A DNA stretch of 64,000 nt from Salinispirillum sp049115955 (GTDB lineage Bacteria > Pseudomonadota > Gammaproteobacteria > Pseudomonadales > Natronospirillaceae): NCBI GenBank assembly GCA_049115955.1, contig JAGDZJ010000005.1, forward strand, positions 62,001 through 126,000, read 5' to 3'. Below, piece after piece: positions 26,686 to 37,200 of the stretch. The translations under genes and the position numbers were made by a program. Position 1 is the stretch's first letter. Each line of letters starts with the position of its first letter. Below the pieces are notes generated by a model, which was not told the origin of the DNA, made no database searches, and worked only from the letters and a program-made list of their open reading frames with translations.

Positions 26686-27477
26686 TCAGTTCAACCAGCG
26701 CTTGCGCCGCTTATAATGTTTGATGTCGCGGAACGACTTTTGTCCTTCGTGCTCGCCCATACCCAAATAGAAGGTCTGAATATCGGCGTTTTGTCGCAGT
26801 TCGGCCACGGGCCCTTCGAGTACAATTTTGCCGTTTTCAAGAATGTACACCTGATCGGCGATCCCAAAAGCCGCGTTGGCGTTCTGCTCCACCAATAGGA
26901 GGCTGACGCCCTGTTCTTGATTAATCCGCTGAATGATGGCGAAAATTTCCTCGACGATCTGCGGTGCCAAACCCAATGAAGGCTCATCCAGCAACATCAG
27001 ACTCGGCTGTCCGATCAGCGCCCGGCCAATGGCCAACATCTGTTGTTCGCCACCTGACAGCAAACCAGCGGTTTGTCGAGCACGCTCCTTTAAGCGCGGG
27101 AAAAACTGATAGACCGCATCATAGTCCGGCTTGCCGGAGCGCCCCGTCAGTGCGTAGGACGCTGCTATCAAGTTATCTTCCACGGTCATCTCGGCAAAGA
27201 TGCGCCGCCCTTCACGCACATGCAGCAACCCGCCCCGCGCCAGTTCGTGCGGAGCGCTGTGTTGAATCATCTGCTCATTGAATAGAATCCGCCCTTCGTC
27301 CACGCTGCCATTTTCGAGCGGCAGCAACCCTGACACGGTTTTTAACAACGTCGACTTACCCGCACCATTGGCCCCGAGCAAGGCCACTACCTGGCCCGGT
27401 TTGACGTCCAACGTCAGACCGCGCAACACCTGAATAGCGTGGTGATAGGACACTTCTAGATTCTCAATGCGCAGCAT
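26686..27477 (-). CDS. livF: Branched-chain-type ABC transporter ATPase LivF
   Basis: One of two ATPases of a HAAT-family importer. The protein starts MLRIENLEVSYHHAIQVLRG (ATG ending at 27477); the longer frame to 27600 would overlap the binding-protein gene with no family similarity. It has 263 residues, Walker A GANGAGKST, signature LSGGEQQ and Walker B LMLLDEP, with the 'LGLAPQIVEEIF' motif of LivF. The C-terminal tail 'SFRDIKHYKRRKRWLN' is seen in LivF proteins of clusters that contain an acyl-CoA ligase. It lies four bases after the binding-protein stop. Confidence 0.92.
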   Translation of the reverse strand: MLRIENLEVSYHHAIQVLRGLTLDVKPGQVVALLGANGAGKSTLLKTVSGLLPLENGSVDEGRILFNEQMIQHSAPHELARGGLLHVREGRRIFAEMTVEDNLIAASYALTGRSGKPDYDAVYQFFPRLKERARQTAGLLSGGEQQMLAIGRALIGQPSLMLLDEPSLGLAPQIVEEIFAIIQRINQEQGVSLLLVEQNANAAFGIADQVYILENGKIVLEGPVAELRQNADIQTFYLGMGEHEGQKSFRDIKHYKRRKRWLN

Positions 27478-27481
27478 GGGC

Positions 27482-28678
27482 TTAGACCATGATCCAATCC
27501 GATACCGGATTGAACAGCTTGCTACCGGCGTCATAACGGTAGACTCGGCCCTGCCCGATTTTATTGTCCTTAAAACTAACGGGCTGGCCGAAGAAGCCAC
27601 CGCTGTCCCAGTTTTGAATGCTGTCCAGAGCCGCCATCAGATTATCCGGCGTAACGGGGCGATCGGCGTCGATCACCCGGTTCATGCTTTCCCGCCACAG
27701 CTCTAAACTGAGTCGCGTTTCCAATTCCCACGTCGACACATAGCCGGAAAACGAAGCGTTGCGTGACTGTTTAAAGGCGGCCATTTCACGATAGAACGGT
27801 GCATCCTCCTGATCATAAAAATACCGATAAGGCATAACCCCTTGGTAGCCATCAAGGAACGGACCGGCTTGTTCGGTCACGCGATCCGCAATGATCTTTT
27901 CCATACCCCAAAAGGTGCCCATAAACTCGGTGGTCAAGCCGAAAGCCCGCGCCCCACCGATCAATTGCGGCCAGACACCCGTCACATAACCCTGCAAAAT
28001 GGCGTATTCCGGGTTGGCTTGTGCCAAACGTGTGACATGGCTTTCAATGTCAGCGCCCTCAGCGCGCGTCACCTCTTCAAGCACCACTCGGATGCCCAGT
28101 TCCTCGGCGACACGTTTGCCATGTGCAATGGGGTCACGGCCAAACTCGGTATCCGAGTATATAAAGGCTACGGTACGGCCGCCCTTGGCGGCGATGTCAC
28201 GCAACAGGATTTCAAATTGGTCTTCATAGGTTGGCCCAGCCATGAATTGATATGGCCGATGTGCCTTGTTAGCCAACGCGGAGGCAAAGGAAGTCGAACC
28301 CATCATTACCGCGTTATCACCGCTTAATGTAGGGCCGACTAGCTCCATGAACCCCGTAGAGTCACCGAAGTAAAAATGCAGGTCACCTCCCGCTTGGGCG
28401 CGCTGGAAGTTCGCCAAGGCATTGCGTGGGATGTACCCCGAGTCTTCAATTTCCACGCGAATGGGTCGTCCACCAATGCCGCCGTTGTCGTTCACGATGG
28501 CTTCAAATTCAGCAAATGCGGGAGCCACCAGTTGTCCCGCCGTGGCGAAGGGACCGGTCATCGGCAGCGATGCGGCCACCCGCCATTCCCGTGTTTGTGC
28601 ACTGACAATGCTTGGGGCCATAGAGGCAGTCGCCAATAAGGCACTGGTTTTGAGCAAGGAGCGTCGAGTGATGGACAT
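27482..28678 (-). CDS. livK: Periplasmic substrate-binding protein of Liv-type ABC transporter
   Basis: The 398-residue protein has a twin-arginine-like signal (ITRRSLLK, then a hydrophobic run ending SIVSA) and a periplasmic binding protein type-1 fold ('SLPMTGPFATAGQLVAPAFAEFEAIVNDNGG', 'FIYSDTEFGRDPIAHGK'). It captures the solute for the LivHM channel. HAAT binding proteins take branched-chain amino acids, amides, urea or aromatic/aliphatic acids; the neighbouring acyl-CoA ligase favours a carboxylic acid over leucine, but the sequence does not decide this. A GAGAGGAA precedes the ATG. It is separated from livM by 95 bases. Confidence 0.88.
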   Translation of the reverse strand: MSITRRSLLKTSALLATASMAPSIVSAQTREWRVAASLPMTGPFATAGQLVAPAFAEFEAIVNDNGGIGGRPIRVEIEDSGYIPRNALANFQRAQAGGDLHFYFGDSTGFMELVGPTLSGDNAVMMGSTSFASALANKAHRPYQFMAGPTYEDQFEILLRDIAAKGGRTVAFIYSDTEFGRDPIAHGKRVAEELGIRVVLEEVTRAEGADIESHVTRLAQANPEYAILQGYVTGVWPQLIGGARAFGLTTEFMGTFWGMEKIIADRVTEQAGPFLDGYQGVMPYRYFYDQEDAPFYREMAAFKQSRNASFSGYVSTWELETRLSLELWRESMNRVIDADRPVTPDNLMAALDSIQNWDSGGFFGQPVSFKDNKIGQGRVYRYDAGSKLFNPVSDWIMV

Positions 28679-28773
28679 AGTGTGTTCCTCTCTTATTGTT
28701 CACTGGTACGAAGTACGTCAATCCAAAAAAGCGCCGACACCACTCTGACGCTGAGCCAAGCTTAATCCGTTTG

Positions 28774-29826
28774 CTAACGCCCAAAGGGCCAGCGGCCGAC
28801 AAATCGCCAAAAGCGATCCCAGATAGCGACCAGCCCCATGGGTTCGAAAATGAGGAAGCCGATGATCATTAGGCCGAACACGATGTCACGCAACGGACTG
28901 AAATACCGCTGTGCGTTGGCCTCCCCCTGAGTAATGCCACTGGCTAGAATCTTCAGCAGTTCCGGCACCAACAAGATCAATACAGTGCCAAAAATAGGCC
29001 CCAAGGTGCGTCCCATGCCACCGGCGACCAGACACACCACCAAGGTAATCGACAGACTCAAACCGAAATCTTCCGGCAGAATCGCTGGGAAAAAATAGGC
29101 CCATAGACAACCCGCTGCGCCGCAATAAGCCGCTGAAATGGCGAAGCTCTGTAATTTGTAGCGATACAAAGATATGCCCATGATCTCTGCGGAATAGTCC
29201 TTGTCGCGAATAGCGATCAATGCACGCCCAAAGCGTGTGCGGAACAGGTTTTGCGCAAATAACAGCATCAGCACCATGATGGGCACGATGAACAGGTACT
29301 TATCTCGCTGACTGACCAACTCCCAACCAAACAGAATGGGGTTGGGCGTCTCTGTGCCCGACACACCACCCGTCCAAGGTGCCAGAGAATCACGCTTGAT
29401 TAAAAACAGAATAATGAAGTTGGCGGACAGGGTAGCGACTGCCAGATACAAGCCTTTTACCCGCAACGACGGCAGCCCAAACAGCACACCGAAGGCAGCG
29501 GCCGCGGCTGTGGACAAGGCCAGAGTAATCAGCGGGGAAGTGGCCGGAAATTCGACGTGCACCGCAACCGCAACGTAAGCACCAATAGCAAAAAAGGCAC
29601 CGTGGCCCAACGACATCAGCCCGGTGTAGCCCACCAGTACGTTCAACCCCACTACAGCAATAACGAAAATGGCAATCTGGCTGGCCATCAACAACACATA
29701 ATTGTTAGCAAAGAAGGGCAGCAGTAACAAGAACAACAAGCCGAGTGCTAGGCCCAATTTCTTCGGCCAAGTATCCCAGATACCTTCGTCCGCTTGATAA
29801 CTGGTTTTGAAATGGCCGGTAATCAT
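28774..29826 (-). CDS. livM: Branched-chain-type ABC transporter permease LivM
   Basis: This 350-residue permease has about nine helices and LivM-family segments ('VLVGYTGLMSLGHGAFFAIGAY', 'GRALIAIRDKDYSAEIMGISLYRYK', 'VVCLVAGGMGRTLGPIFG'), including the EAA-like cytoplasmic loop contacting the ATPase. It forms the channel with LivH. Its ATG overlaps the livH stop (ATGA), so the two subunits are coupled. Confidence 0.93.
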   Translation of the reverse strand: MITGHFKTSYQADEGIWDTWPKKLGLALGLLFLLLLPFFANNYVLLMASQIAIFVIAVVGLNVLVGYTGLMSLGHGAFFAIGAYVAVAVHVEFPATSPLITLALSTAAAAAFGVLFGLPSLRVKGLYLAVATLSANFIILFLIKRDSLAPWTGGVSGTETPNPILFGWELVSQRDKYLFIVPIMVLMLLFAQNLFRTRFGRALIAIRDKDYSAEIMGISLYRYKLQSFAISAAYCGAAGCLWAYFFPAILPEDFGLSLSITLVVCLVAGGMGRTLGPIFGTVLILLVPELLKILASGITQGEANAQRYFSPLRDIVFGLMIIGFLIFEPMGLVAIWDRFWRFVGRWPFGR

Positions 29827-30827
29827 ATGCGTTCGATCTCCTGTTGGCCGAGGAAGCCGTGCGGACGCACTAAGATGACCAATAAGACGGCAACATAGGG
29901 TACGATTTCAGCGTAATCCCCACCCAGCTTCCATTGCGTCATGGCTTCAAGGATACCGACCACAAAGGCTGCGATCAGCACCCCGGCGAAGGAGTCCAGC
30001 CCGCCCATCAGCACCACTGCCAACACCGACAGGCCAAACAAACCGATGGCCGGCGACAGCCCCGTGCGCGAGGCCAAAATGGCGCCCGCAACCGCCCCCG
30101 TTACCGAGGCAATCAACCACGCCGCCGAGAACACGCGGGGCACGTTGATGCCCATGGTATAGGCCGTACTTTGGTCTTCTGCGGTGGCACGTATCGCCAC
30201 GCCGTAACGGCTGAAGCGCAATACCAACATCAGCGCAGCGAACAACAGTAAGGCAATAATCAGATTGAACAACGACGCACTGAAGAAAAACAAACGCTCG
30301 CCAAAGAGTTCAAAGCGGACCGGAAAATTGGGCCCCAACGTAGGCACCTGCTCGGCTTCGGCAGTCCAGATCAGCCCCGCCGTACCATCTAACACCCAGA
30401 TCAAACCAACGGTGGCGAGAATCATCGCAAACGCAGAGTGGCCTAGTAGCGGCCGCATGACCGTGCGTTCAATCAGCAAGGCCAGTACAGCATTCGCCAA
30501 CATGGCACCGACGAGGCCCAAAATAATACGCGGTAGATTACTCACCCAGGTGGCGATAGCCGCTTGCGGCGAAAACATCATGGCGTCGCCTCGGTAGTCG
30601 AGCAACCATTGCGGCTCCCAACTGCGAATCCAATCCGGCATAAAGGCCGCTTCCGGCAACATAACGGCGAACGTAAAATAAAAATATGCCCCGAACATGA
30701 TCAAATGGCCGTGCGCAAAATTCACCACCTTAGTGGCTTTAAACACCGCCACAATGCCCAAGGCAATCAACGCCAATATGCCACCCGACACCATGCCATT
30801 GATCAAGTACTGTACGAACTGCCCCAT
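29823..30827 (-). CDS. livH: Branched-chain-type ABC transporter permease LivH
   Basis: This 334-residue permease has about eight helices with LivH signatures ('YLINGMVSGGILALIALGI', 'VVNFAHGHLIMFGAY', 'GVAIRATAEDQSTAYTMGIN', 'GLFGLSVLAVVLMGGLDSFAG'). Compared with E. coli LivH it has an insert after helix 2 ('MLPEAAFMPDWIRSWEPQWL'), often seen in the acyl-CoA-ligase-associated clusters. It overlaps livG by one base upstream and livM by four bases downstream. Confidence 0.93.
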   Translation of the reverse strand: MGQFVQYLINGMVSGGILALIALGIVAVFKATKVVNFAHGHLIMFGAYFYFTFAVMLPEAAFMPDWIRSWEPQWLLDYRGDAMMFSPQAAIATWVSNLPRIILGLVGAMLANAVLALLIERTVMRPLLGHSAFAMILATVGLIWVLDGTAGLIWTAEAEQVPTLGPNFPVRFELFGERLFFFSASLFNLIIALLLFAALMLVLRFSRYGVAIRATAEDQSTAYTMGINVPRVFSAAWLIASVTGAVAGAILASRTGLSPAIGLFGLSVLAVVLMGGLDSFAGVLIAAFVVGILEAMTQWKLGGDYAEIVPYVAVLLVILVRPHGFLGQQEIERI

Positions 30828-31642
30828 CAGCTTTGCTCCTGAACAGTCGCTTTGGTATCTTTGGTCAGCGCCGCTTGTTGTGTTTCAGGGGTGCCCAAAT
30901 AGGCTGCGACTACGTCAGGGTTGCGCTGTACCGCGTCCGGCGTACCGGCGGCGATTTGTTTACCAAAATTGAGCACTACGACTTGATCTGACAAATCCAT
31001 CACCATGCCCATGTCGTGTTCTACGAGCAAAATGGTGGTCTGCCAACGTTCCTGAATATCCAGGATAAACCGCGCCATATCCTCAGTTTCTTCGCGGTTC
31101 ATACCGGCGACCGGCTCATCCAGTAGCAAAACCTGCGGCTTCATAGCCAGCGCACGCCCTAATTCCACACGTTTTTGTAAGCCGTACGGCAACGCAGCAA
31201 CAGGCGCTTTTCGGATGTGATCCAATTCCAGGAAGTCGATGACTTCACGCTCTAGGTCGTGGCGCAGGGCCTCTTCTTCGCGTCGTGCAGCGCCGTAGTA
31301 CCAGCCCGAGGCCCAAAAGCCGGAGCGTAAGCGGACATGGCCGCCCAGTTTGATGTTATCGAGTACCGACATGCCGCGAAACAGAGCAAGATTTTGAAAT
31401 GTACGAGCGATGCCCAGCTGCGCACGTTTGTCGGGTCGCAGGCGTGTGATGTCACTGTCGGCAAAGAGGATCTGCCCCTGCTGTGGCCGATAGAAACCGG
31501 AGATGATGTTAAACAGACTGGTTTTGCCCGCGCCATTAGGCCCGATGATGGCCGTAATTTCACCCGCGCGCGCGGTGAACGACACGTCACTCAATGCCTG
31601 AATACCACCAAAGGCCAAACTGGCCTCCTTGACTGTAAGCAT
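30827..31642 (-). CDS. livG: Branched-chain-type ABC transporter ATPase LivG
   Basis: This 271-residue ATPase has Walker A GPNGAGKTS, signature 'LPYGLQKRVELGRALAM' (the degenerate LivG form of LSGGQ) and Walker B LLLDEPVAG followed by 'ILLVEHDMGMVMDLSDQVVVLNFG', typical of LivG. It pairs with LivF. It is the first gene of the livGHMKF-ligase cluster; the order differs from E. coli livKHMGF. AAGGGAAG precedes the ATG. Only 43 bases separate it from the GGDEF gene upstream on the same strand, so any dedicated promoter must lie there or inside that gene. Confidence 0.93.
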   Translation of the reverse strand: MLTVKEASLAFGGIQALSDVSFTARAGEITAIIGPNGAGKTSLFNIISGFYRPQQGQILFADSDITRLRPDKRAQLGIARTFQNLALFRGMSVLDNIKLGGHVRLRSGFWASGWYYGAARREEEALRHDLEREVIDFLELDHIRKAPVAALPYGLQKRVELGRALAMKPQVLLLDEPVAGMNREETEDMARFILDIQERWQTTILLVEHDMGMVMDLSDQVVVLNFGKQIAAGTPDAVQRNPDVVAAYLGTPETQQAALTKDTKATVQEQS

Positions 31643-31685
31643 CGACTACTTCCCTTGTGAGCTTCTTGAATTATTTTTATAGAAC

Positions 31686-32840
31686 TCAGAGTAGGCTATT
31701 TCGGTCGGTTGTCAAAGTGGCTACCGAATTTGCTTCGAAATTTGCGACGCGCGTTAGGTTTCTTCCTTCTGACTTGGCTTCATACAGCAGTGCATCGGCT
31801 TGCGTCATCATGTCGTGACGCCACTCGGCGTCAGGCTGCTCTGCTAGACTACCACCAACACTTACGGTCAGTAGTCCCGCGATTGGGTGTTCAATGCCAC
31901 AATCCACAATGTCTTGACGCACACGATTGGCCAGTTCTTCCAACTGCACCAGTCGCTTACGTAAAAAGACACAGACAAATTCTTCACCACCAAAACGCAT
32001 CACCAAATCCGCAGGATGGTAGCGCGCCCGCATCAACGACTGGGCAACTTCAATCAGCGCAGCATCACCCTCAAGGTGGCCTTTCTCGTCGTTGAACACC
32101 TTAAAATGATCGATATCGATAATAAACAACCCAACAGCCAAGCGATCACGCCTTGCTCGTTTGCAGATATCGCTAAAGGTGTCGCGGAAGCCGTGGCGAT
32201 TGAGGGTGCCCGTGAGTTGGTCCGTATGGGCCATTTTCTCCAGCATTAGGACACGCCGATACAGGCGCAACTGGCTTTCTTGTTGAGACCAACTAATGGT
32301 GGCCATGACCAAATTGGTGAGCAGCAGAAAAGTCAGCTGATAACCAATATCGAGCACGGCGTCATTACGCAGAATTATGGCGGTGTACGAGAACGACAAC
32401 AGTAAACTGAGGGCAATTTTTTCCTTAAAACTGAGGGCGAGAAAAGCGTGGACATACAACAAAACCAACAGGAGTCCATTAATGGGCGTGTGCCAATTTA
32501 GCCTGAAGCCTTCAGACACCATGACACAATAGCCCACCACAGTAGCCAACAACACTATGGCACCTAAACGGTGGAGCCGTTGCGCCCAATAGGTTCGAAA
32601 GCTGAGTGCTATGGTCAACAAAAACAGCAGAATCAACAGCACACGGATGGCGCCAATGATCAGCAAAGACGACGACAGCTCTGGCCCGGCCCACCAGTCC
32701 CAGATCAGCAACCACAGCATGACAGCAGCACCCGAGAGGCTTAAGAGGCGCGCTTGCCATATATGGCGTTGCGATGTTTGCGCTCGATAGTCACGCCACT
32801 CGGCGGCTGACAATGTGTGCTTAGACAATTCCTGCTGCAC
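31686..32840 (-). CDS. Membrane GGDEF protein (diguanylate cyclase), downstream paralogue
   Basis: The protein has six predicted membrane helices (roughly residues 33-200) and a C-terminal GGDEF domain with active-site R-F-GGEEF-V. It should make cyclic di-GMP from two GTP. The RxxD inhibitory site expected before GGEEF is absent (HPAD). The frame is open to a TTG at 32939 that overlaps the upstream gene, but no ribosome site precedes it. A GTG ending at 32840 has GAAGAG nine bases upstream and gives an N-terminus that aligns with the start of the upstream paralogue, so I choose it (384 residues). The input signal is unknown. Confidence 0.87.
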   Translation of the reverse strand: MQQELSKHTLSAAEWRDYRAQTSQRHIWQARLLSLSGAAVMLWLLIWDWWAGPELSSSLLIIGAIRVLLILLFLLTIALSFRTYWAQRLHRLGAIVLLATVVGYCVMVSEGFRLNWHTPINGLLLVLLYVHAFLALSFKEKIALSLLLSFSYTAIILRNDAVLDIGYQLTFLLLTNLVMATISWSQQESQLRLYRRVLMLEKMAHTDQLTGTLNRHGFRDTFSDICKRARRDRLAVGLFIIDIDHFKVFNDEKGHLEGDAALIEVAQSLMRARYHPADLVMRFGGEEFVCVFLRKRLVQLEELANRVRQDIVDCGIEHPIAGLLTVSVGGSLAEQPDAEWRHDMMTQADALLYEAKSEGRNLTRVANFEANSVATLTTDRNSLL

Positions 32841-32920
32841 CCGTGGCCACTCTTCAACATGTGTTGCTTTGACTATGGCACAGGTTGAACGATATACCCA
32901 AGTAGGCGTGACGGAAAACG

Positions 32921-34042
32921 CTAGGAGGACTCCGGCCAAGCCACAAACACACGGTCGCGCCCGTCTGCTTTTGCCTTATACAAAGCGCGGTCGGCGAGCG
33001 TCATCAGCGCCCGTCGGTCAAGTGCTTTGGGGTCGTGCTGCAAACACGCGCCAATACTGATGGTCAGCATCTTGCCGGCAGCAGATGCCGGATGCGCAAT
33101 ACGACACCCCCGCACCTCGTCTACTAGACGTTGACTCAGTTGCTGCAGCTCTGCCACATTGTCACGCAGAAACACACAGACAAACTCCTCACCACCAAAA
33201 CGCACGACCAAGTCGCTATCGTGCGCCTGCGCCGCCCGCAACACACTGGCCACCTTGATCAAGGCTTCGTCACCCGCTAAATGCCCAAGGTTATCGTTGT
33301 AGGCTTTGAAGTCATCGATGTCGGCGATCAAAACACCCATGGCGAGACCCGAACGAGCGGCGGCATTTTGCACCTGCTCGAATAAGTCCATAAACGAATG
33401 GCGGTTTAGGGCACCCGTCAGTTTGTCAGTAAGCGCCAATTCCTCCAGCACAATGCGGCGCTTGAAGGCATCCCGCAGGCTGGTTTCTAGCGTCCAACTG
33501 AGTGCCGATACTGCGATATTGATAAACACCACGATAAGCGCAATTTGCAAACCCCAGCGGGCTTCAGAGAAATACAGGACCGCCAAGAAGGCCGCCGACA
33601 TGATGCTCGACAAAACAACTTTTTGCCGCGTTATAACGTTGGGAAAGGCGTGCAGATAGAACACCAAGAGCAACAACTCATCTGTGGCGCGATTCCATCC
33701 AAGCGCGAAGCCGGTGTAGCACACCAGTACGAACGCTATCGCCACACCGAGATTAGACCAGTAAACAACACGCCCCAGCTGCTGTGCCCCGCTGGAACGC
33801 CAAGACGCCACCACAATGACGGCCATACAGACCTGCAGGAGAGTCCAAGCAGTCAGCAAAAGCCATGCTTGCCAGGTTCCGTTCAATACGCCGGGCAGTT
33901 CCAAGCCCGCAAAGATCAGCCCGATGACGAACGCGACGGCGCTGATGAGACGAATCTGTGCGACATTCCGAACCGACAGTTCGTGTCGGAAACGCAGTTC
34001 ATCTTGCGGCGTTAAGGTTACCTGCGCACTTTGCTCAACCAT
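32921..34042 (-). CDS. Membrane GGDEF protein (diguanylate cyclase), upstream paralogue
   Basis: This 373-residue protein has the same architecture as its downstream neighbour: a short cytoplasmic N-terminus, six predicted helices, a linker helix ('RRIVLEELALTDKLTGALNRHSF') and a GGDEF domain with GGEEF. It also lacks an RxxD I-site (HDSD). 'LTGALNRHSFMDLF' and 'IADIDDFKAYNDNLGHLAGDEAL' match the substrate/metal-binding motifs. The start is ATG at 34042; the GTG at 34057 would only add five residues. The two genes probably arose by tandem duplication and lie in one transcriptional unit. Confidence 0.88.
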   Translation of the reverse strand: MVEQSAQVTLTPQDELRFRHELSVRNVAQIRLISAVAFVIGLIFAGLELPGVLNGTWQAWLLLTAWTLLQVCMAVIVVASWRSSGAQQLGRVVYWSNLGVAIAFVLVCYTGFALGWNRATDELLLLVFYLHAFPNVITRQKVVLSSIMSAAFLAVLYFSEARWGLQIALIVVFINIAVSALSWTLETSLRDAFKRRIVLEELALTDKLTGALNRHSFMDLFEQVQNAAARSGLAMGVLIADIDDFKAYNDNLGHLAGDEALIKVASVLRAAQAHDSDLVVRFGGEEFVCVFLRDNVAELQQLSQRLVDEVRGCRIAHPASAAGKMLTISIGACLQHDPKALDRRALMTLADRALYKAKADGRDRVFVAWPESS

Positions 34043-34179
34043 GACGAATCGAACCACCGTATCCGCGGCGATCCTTCTTGACGTTGTCTGCTTGCACTAC
34101 CATGTGACTGCACTCTACTGCTGTTCCAATACCTCCATGATGTCGCTGCCAGCGCATAGAATCAAGAGTAAGTGCACAT

Positions 34180-34204
34180 AAAAAAAGCCCTTCCGAAGAA
34201 GGGC
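34180..34204 (-). terminator. Rho-independent terminator of putA
   Basis: GCCCTTC (34187-34193) and GAAGGGC (34198-34204) form a 7-bp stem with a CGAA tetraloop. On the minus strand a run of at least six T's follows (34181-34186). It lies 18 bases after the putA stop. Confidence 0.9.
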
Positions 34205-34222
34205 CCTGTCCGCCGCTACGGG

Positions 34223-37200
34223 TTAGGCATCGCCCCCCAGTGACAGCAAGCTGGCGTTACCGCCTACCGCAGTAGTGTTAATAGTGCGCGTACGTTCGGT
34301 TGCAAAACGCAGCACGTAGTTCGGCCCACCGGCTTTCGGGCCAGTGCCTGACAAGCCACGCCCACCAAAAGGTTGCACACCGACCACAGCGCCAATTTGG
34401 TTTCGGTTAACATAGCAGTTACCCACTCGTACACGTTTTTCTATGTAAGCAGCAGTCGCTTCGTTGCGCGTGTGTACACCTAAGGTGAGACCATAGCCAG
34501 TGCCATTGATCGCATCCAGCACAGCATCCAGCTCTTTAGCCTTAAAACGCAGCACATGCAATATCGGTCCAAATTGCTCGCGTCCTAATTCCGCAATGCT
34601 GCCAATCGACAGCACGGTGGGAGGCACGAAGGTACCCTTGCTGCAGGCGTCCGGCAGAGTCATCTGGTGCACCAGTTTGCCAGCTTGTGTTTGTTCGGCT
34701 ACATAGGTCATCAGGCCGTCTTGAGCTTTGGCGTCAATCACAGGGCCAACATCGGTAGCAAAGTCTTCTGGATTCCCCACGTGCAGTTCTTCCATTGCAC
34801 CTTTGATCAGGTCGATCACGCGGTCACCAATGTCGTCTTGCACACACAGCACGCGCAGCGCGGAACACCGTTGGCCTGCTGACGCAAACGCCGAATGAAT
34901 CACATCGGTCACGACTTGCTCGGGTAAAGCGGTAGAGTCAACCACCATGGCATTCTGCCCGCCGGTTTCAGCAATAAAGGTAGCGATGGGGCCGTCGCGG
35001 TCAGCCAGTTGACGGTTAATAACCCGCGCCGTTTCCGTTGAACCGGTAAAGGCAATGCCGGAGATACGGGCGTCGGGCACCAAGGCACCACCCACCACGC
35101 GACCTTCACCGGGCAGCAGTTGCAGAACGTCAGCCGGCATTCCCGCTTGGTAGAACAGCTCCACCGCACGCGCCGCGATCAGTGAAGTGGTTTCGGCGGG
35201 TTTAGCCAATACGGTATTGCCCGCGACTACGGCAGCGGCCACTTGTCCGAGGAAGATAGCTAACGGGAAGTTCCATGGGCTGATGCACAGGAACACCCCA
35301 CGGCCTTCGTAATAAAGCTCGTTGCTTTCTCCGGTCGGCCCCGGCAACTTAATGCTGTCGGAAAAGTGATTCCGTGCCTCGCGCGCATAAAAGCGACAAA
35401 AATCGACCGCTTCGCGCACTTCGTCAATGCCATCTTGCAATGTTTTACCCGCTTCACGGGTACACAAGGCAATCAGCTCGCCTTCATTATCTTCCAACAA
35501 GTCTGCCATGCGTTCCAAAACAGCGGCACGCTGGCTAACCGGAGTTTGATACCAATCGACAAAGGCAGCATCAGCAATATCGAGGGCTTTCTGGCATTGC
35601 TCAGCCGTCGCAAAATCCACCTGGCCGACGGCCAACTGTTGATCATAAGGGCTTTTTACGTCGATGGTGTGGCCCGACGCATCCGGCTTACCAGACAACA
35701 AGGGGTAAGCACGCCACTGCGTATTATTGAATTCTGCAATCTTGGACATGAGGGCGCTCCGTTCAGCGTCTATCATTAGGTTATGGCCACGTGAATTCAC
35801 TCGTTCAGGGCCGTACAGGGCGTTGGGCAACAGAATACGGGTATTGCTGTGTTGCTCTCTTGATGCCACCAGATCAACCGGAGAGGCAATAAGCTCTTCT
35901 ACCGGGGTGCGCGCATCGACTAATCGATGCACAAACGACGAGTTCGCGCCGTTCTCCAACAAACGCCGTACCAGATAAGGCAACAGGTCTTTGTGCGCGC
36001 CAACAGGTGCGTAAATACGTACCGAGCGCTCTTCGCCTTTTTTAAAAGTGTCGTAGAGCGCGTCACCCATGCCGTGCAAACGCTGGAATTCAAACGCTTT
36101 GCCCACACCCATGCTGTTAATAGCAGCCACGGTGTGCGCGTTGTGGGTCGCAAACTGTGGAAAAATGTGCGGCTGCACGGCATCGCTGAGCAAGTAGCGC
36201 GCACAGGCCAAATAGGCTGTGTCGGTGTTTTCTTTGCGTGTGTACACCGGGTAGCCTTGGGTGCCCAGTTGTTGGCAATGTTTAATTTCACTATCCCAGT
36301 AGGCACCTTTCACTAAGCGAACCGGAATGCAGTCGCCTTGTTGGCGCGCCAAGCCTGCGAGGTAGCCCAACACCGGCAAGGCACGCTTCGAATATGCCTG
36401 AATCACCAAGCCCAGGTTGCCGAAGCCTTGTACGCTTGGGTGCTGGTACACGCGCTCGAACAGTGCCAACGACAGTTCAAGCCGATCGGCTTCTTCCGCA
36501 TCAATAGTGATGCCAATGTTATTAGGCCGCGCGACCTCTACCAACGACAATACACGCTCAGCCAGTTCGGATAACACACGCTCACGCTGTGTCTCTTCAT
36601 AACGCGGGTGCAACGCCGACAATTTGATCGAAATGGTGGGCAGGGGTACGCCCTCTGGCCATTGCGTATTGAACGCGGCAAGCGTCTCAATGGCTTGCCG
36701 ATAAGAGGCCAGATAGCGCGTAGCATCTTTTTCCGTTAAGGCCGCCTCACCCAGCATGTCGAATGAATAGGTGTACTGTTTAGCGCGGTAAGGCTTGCCG
36801 TTTTTCAACGCTTCTTTAATGCTTTGCCCAAGCACAAACTGTTTGCCCATGATGCGCATGGCTTGGTGCATGGCTTGGCGAATCACCGGCTCACCAGCAC
36901 TGTTGATCAATTTTGCCAATAGATTGGCGGGCGACTTTTCACGGCTGTCCAAACGCACTACCTTACCCGTAAGCATCAAACCCCAAGTCGACGCATTCAC
37001 CAACAAGGAGTCAGACTTACCCAAGTGCTCAGCCCAATTGGCGGGAGAGAGCTTGTCGCGGATCAGGTCATCTGCAGTATCTGCATCCGGAATACGCATC
37101 AGCGCTTCCGCCAGACACATCAGAATCACGCCTTCTTCGTTGTCGAGGCTGTATTCCTGCAGCAGTTTATCGACCGCATGAGCTACATCGGACTCACTGC

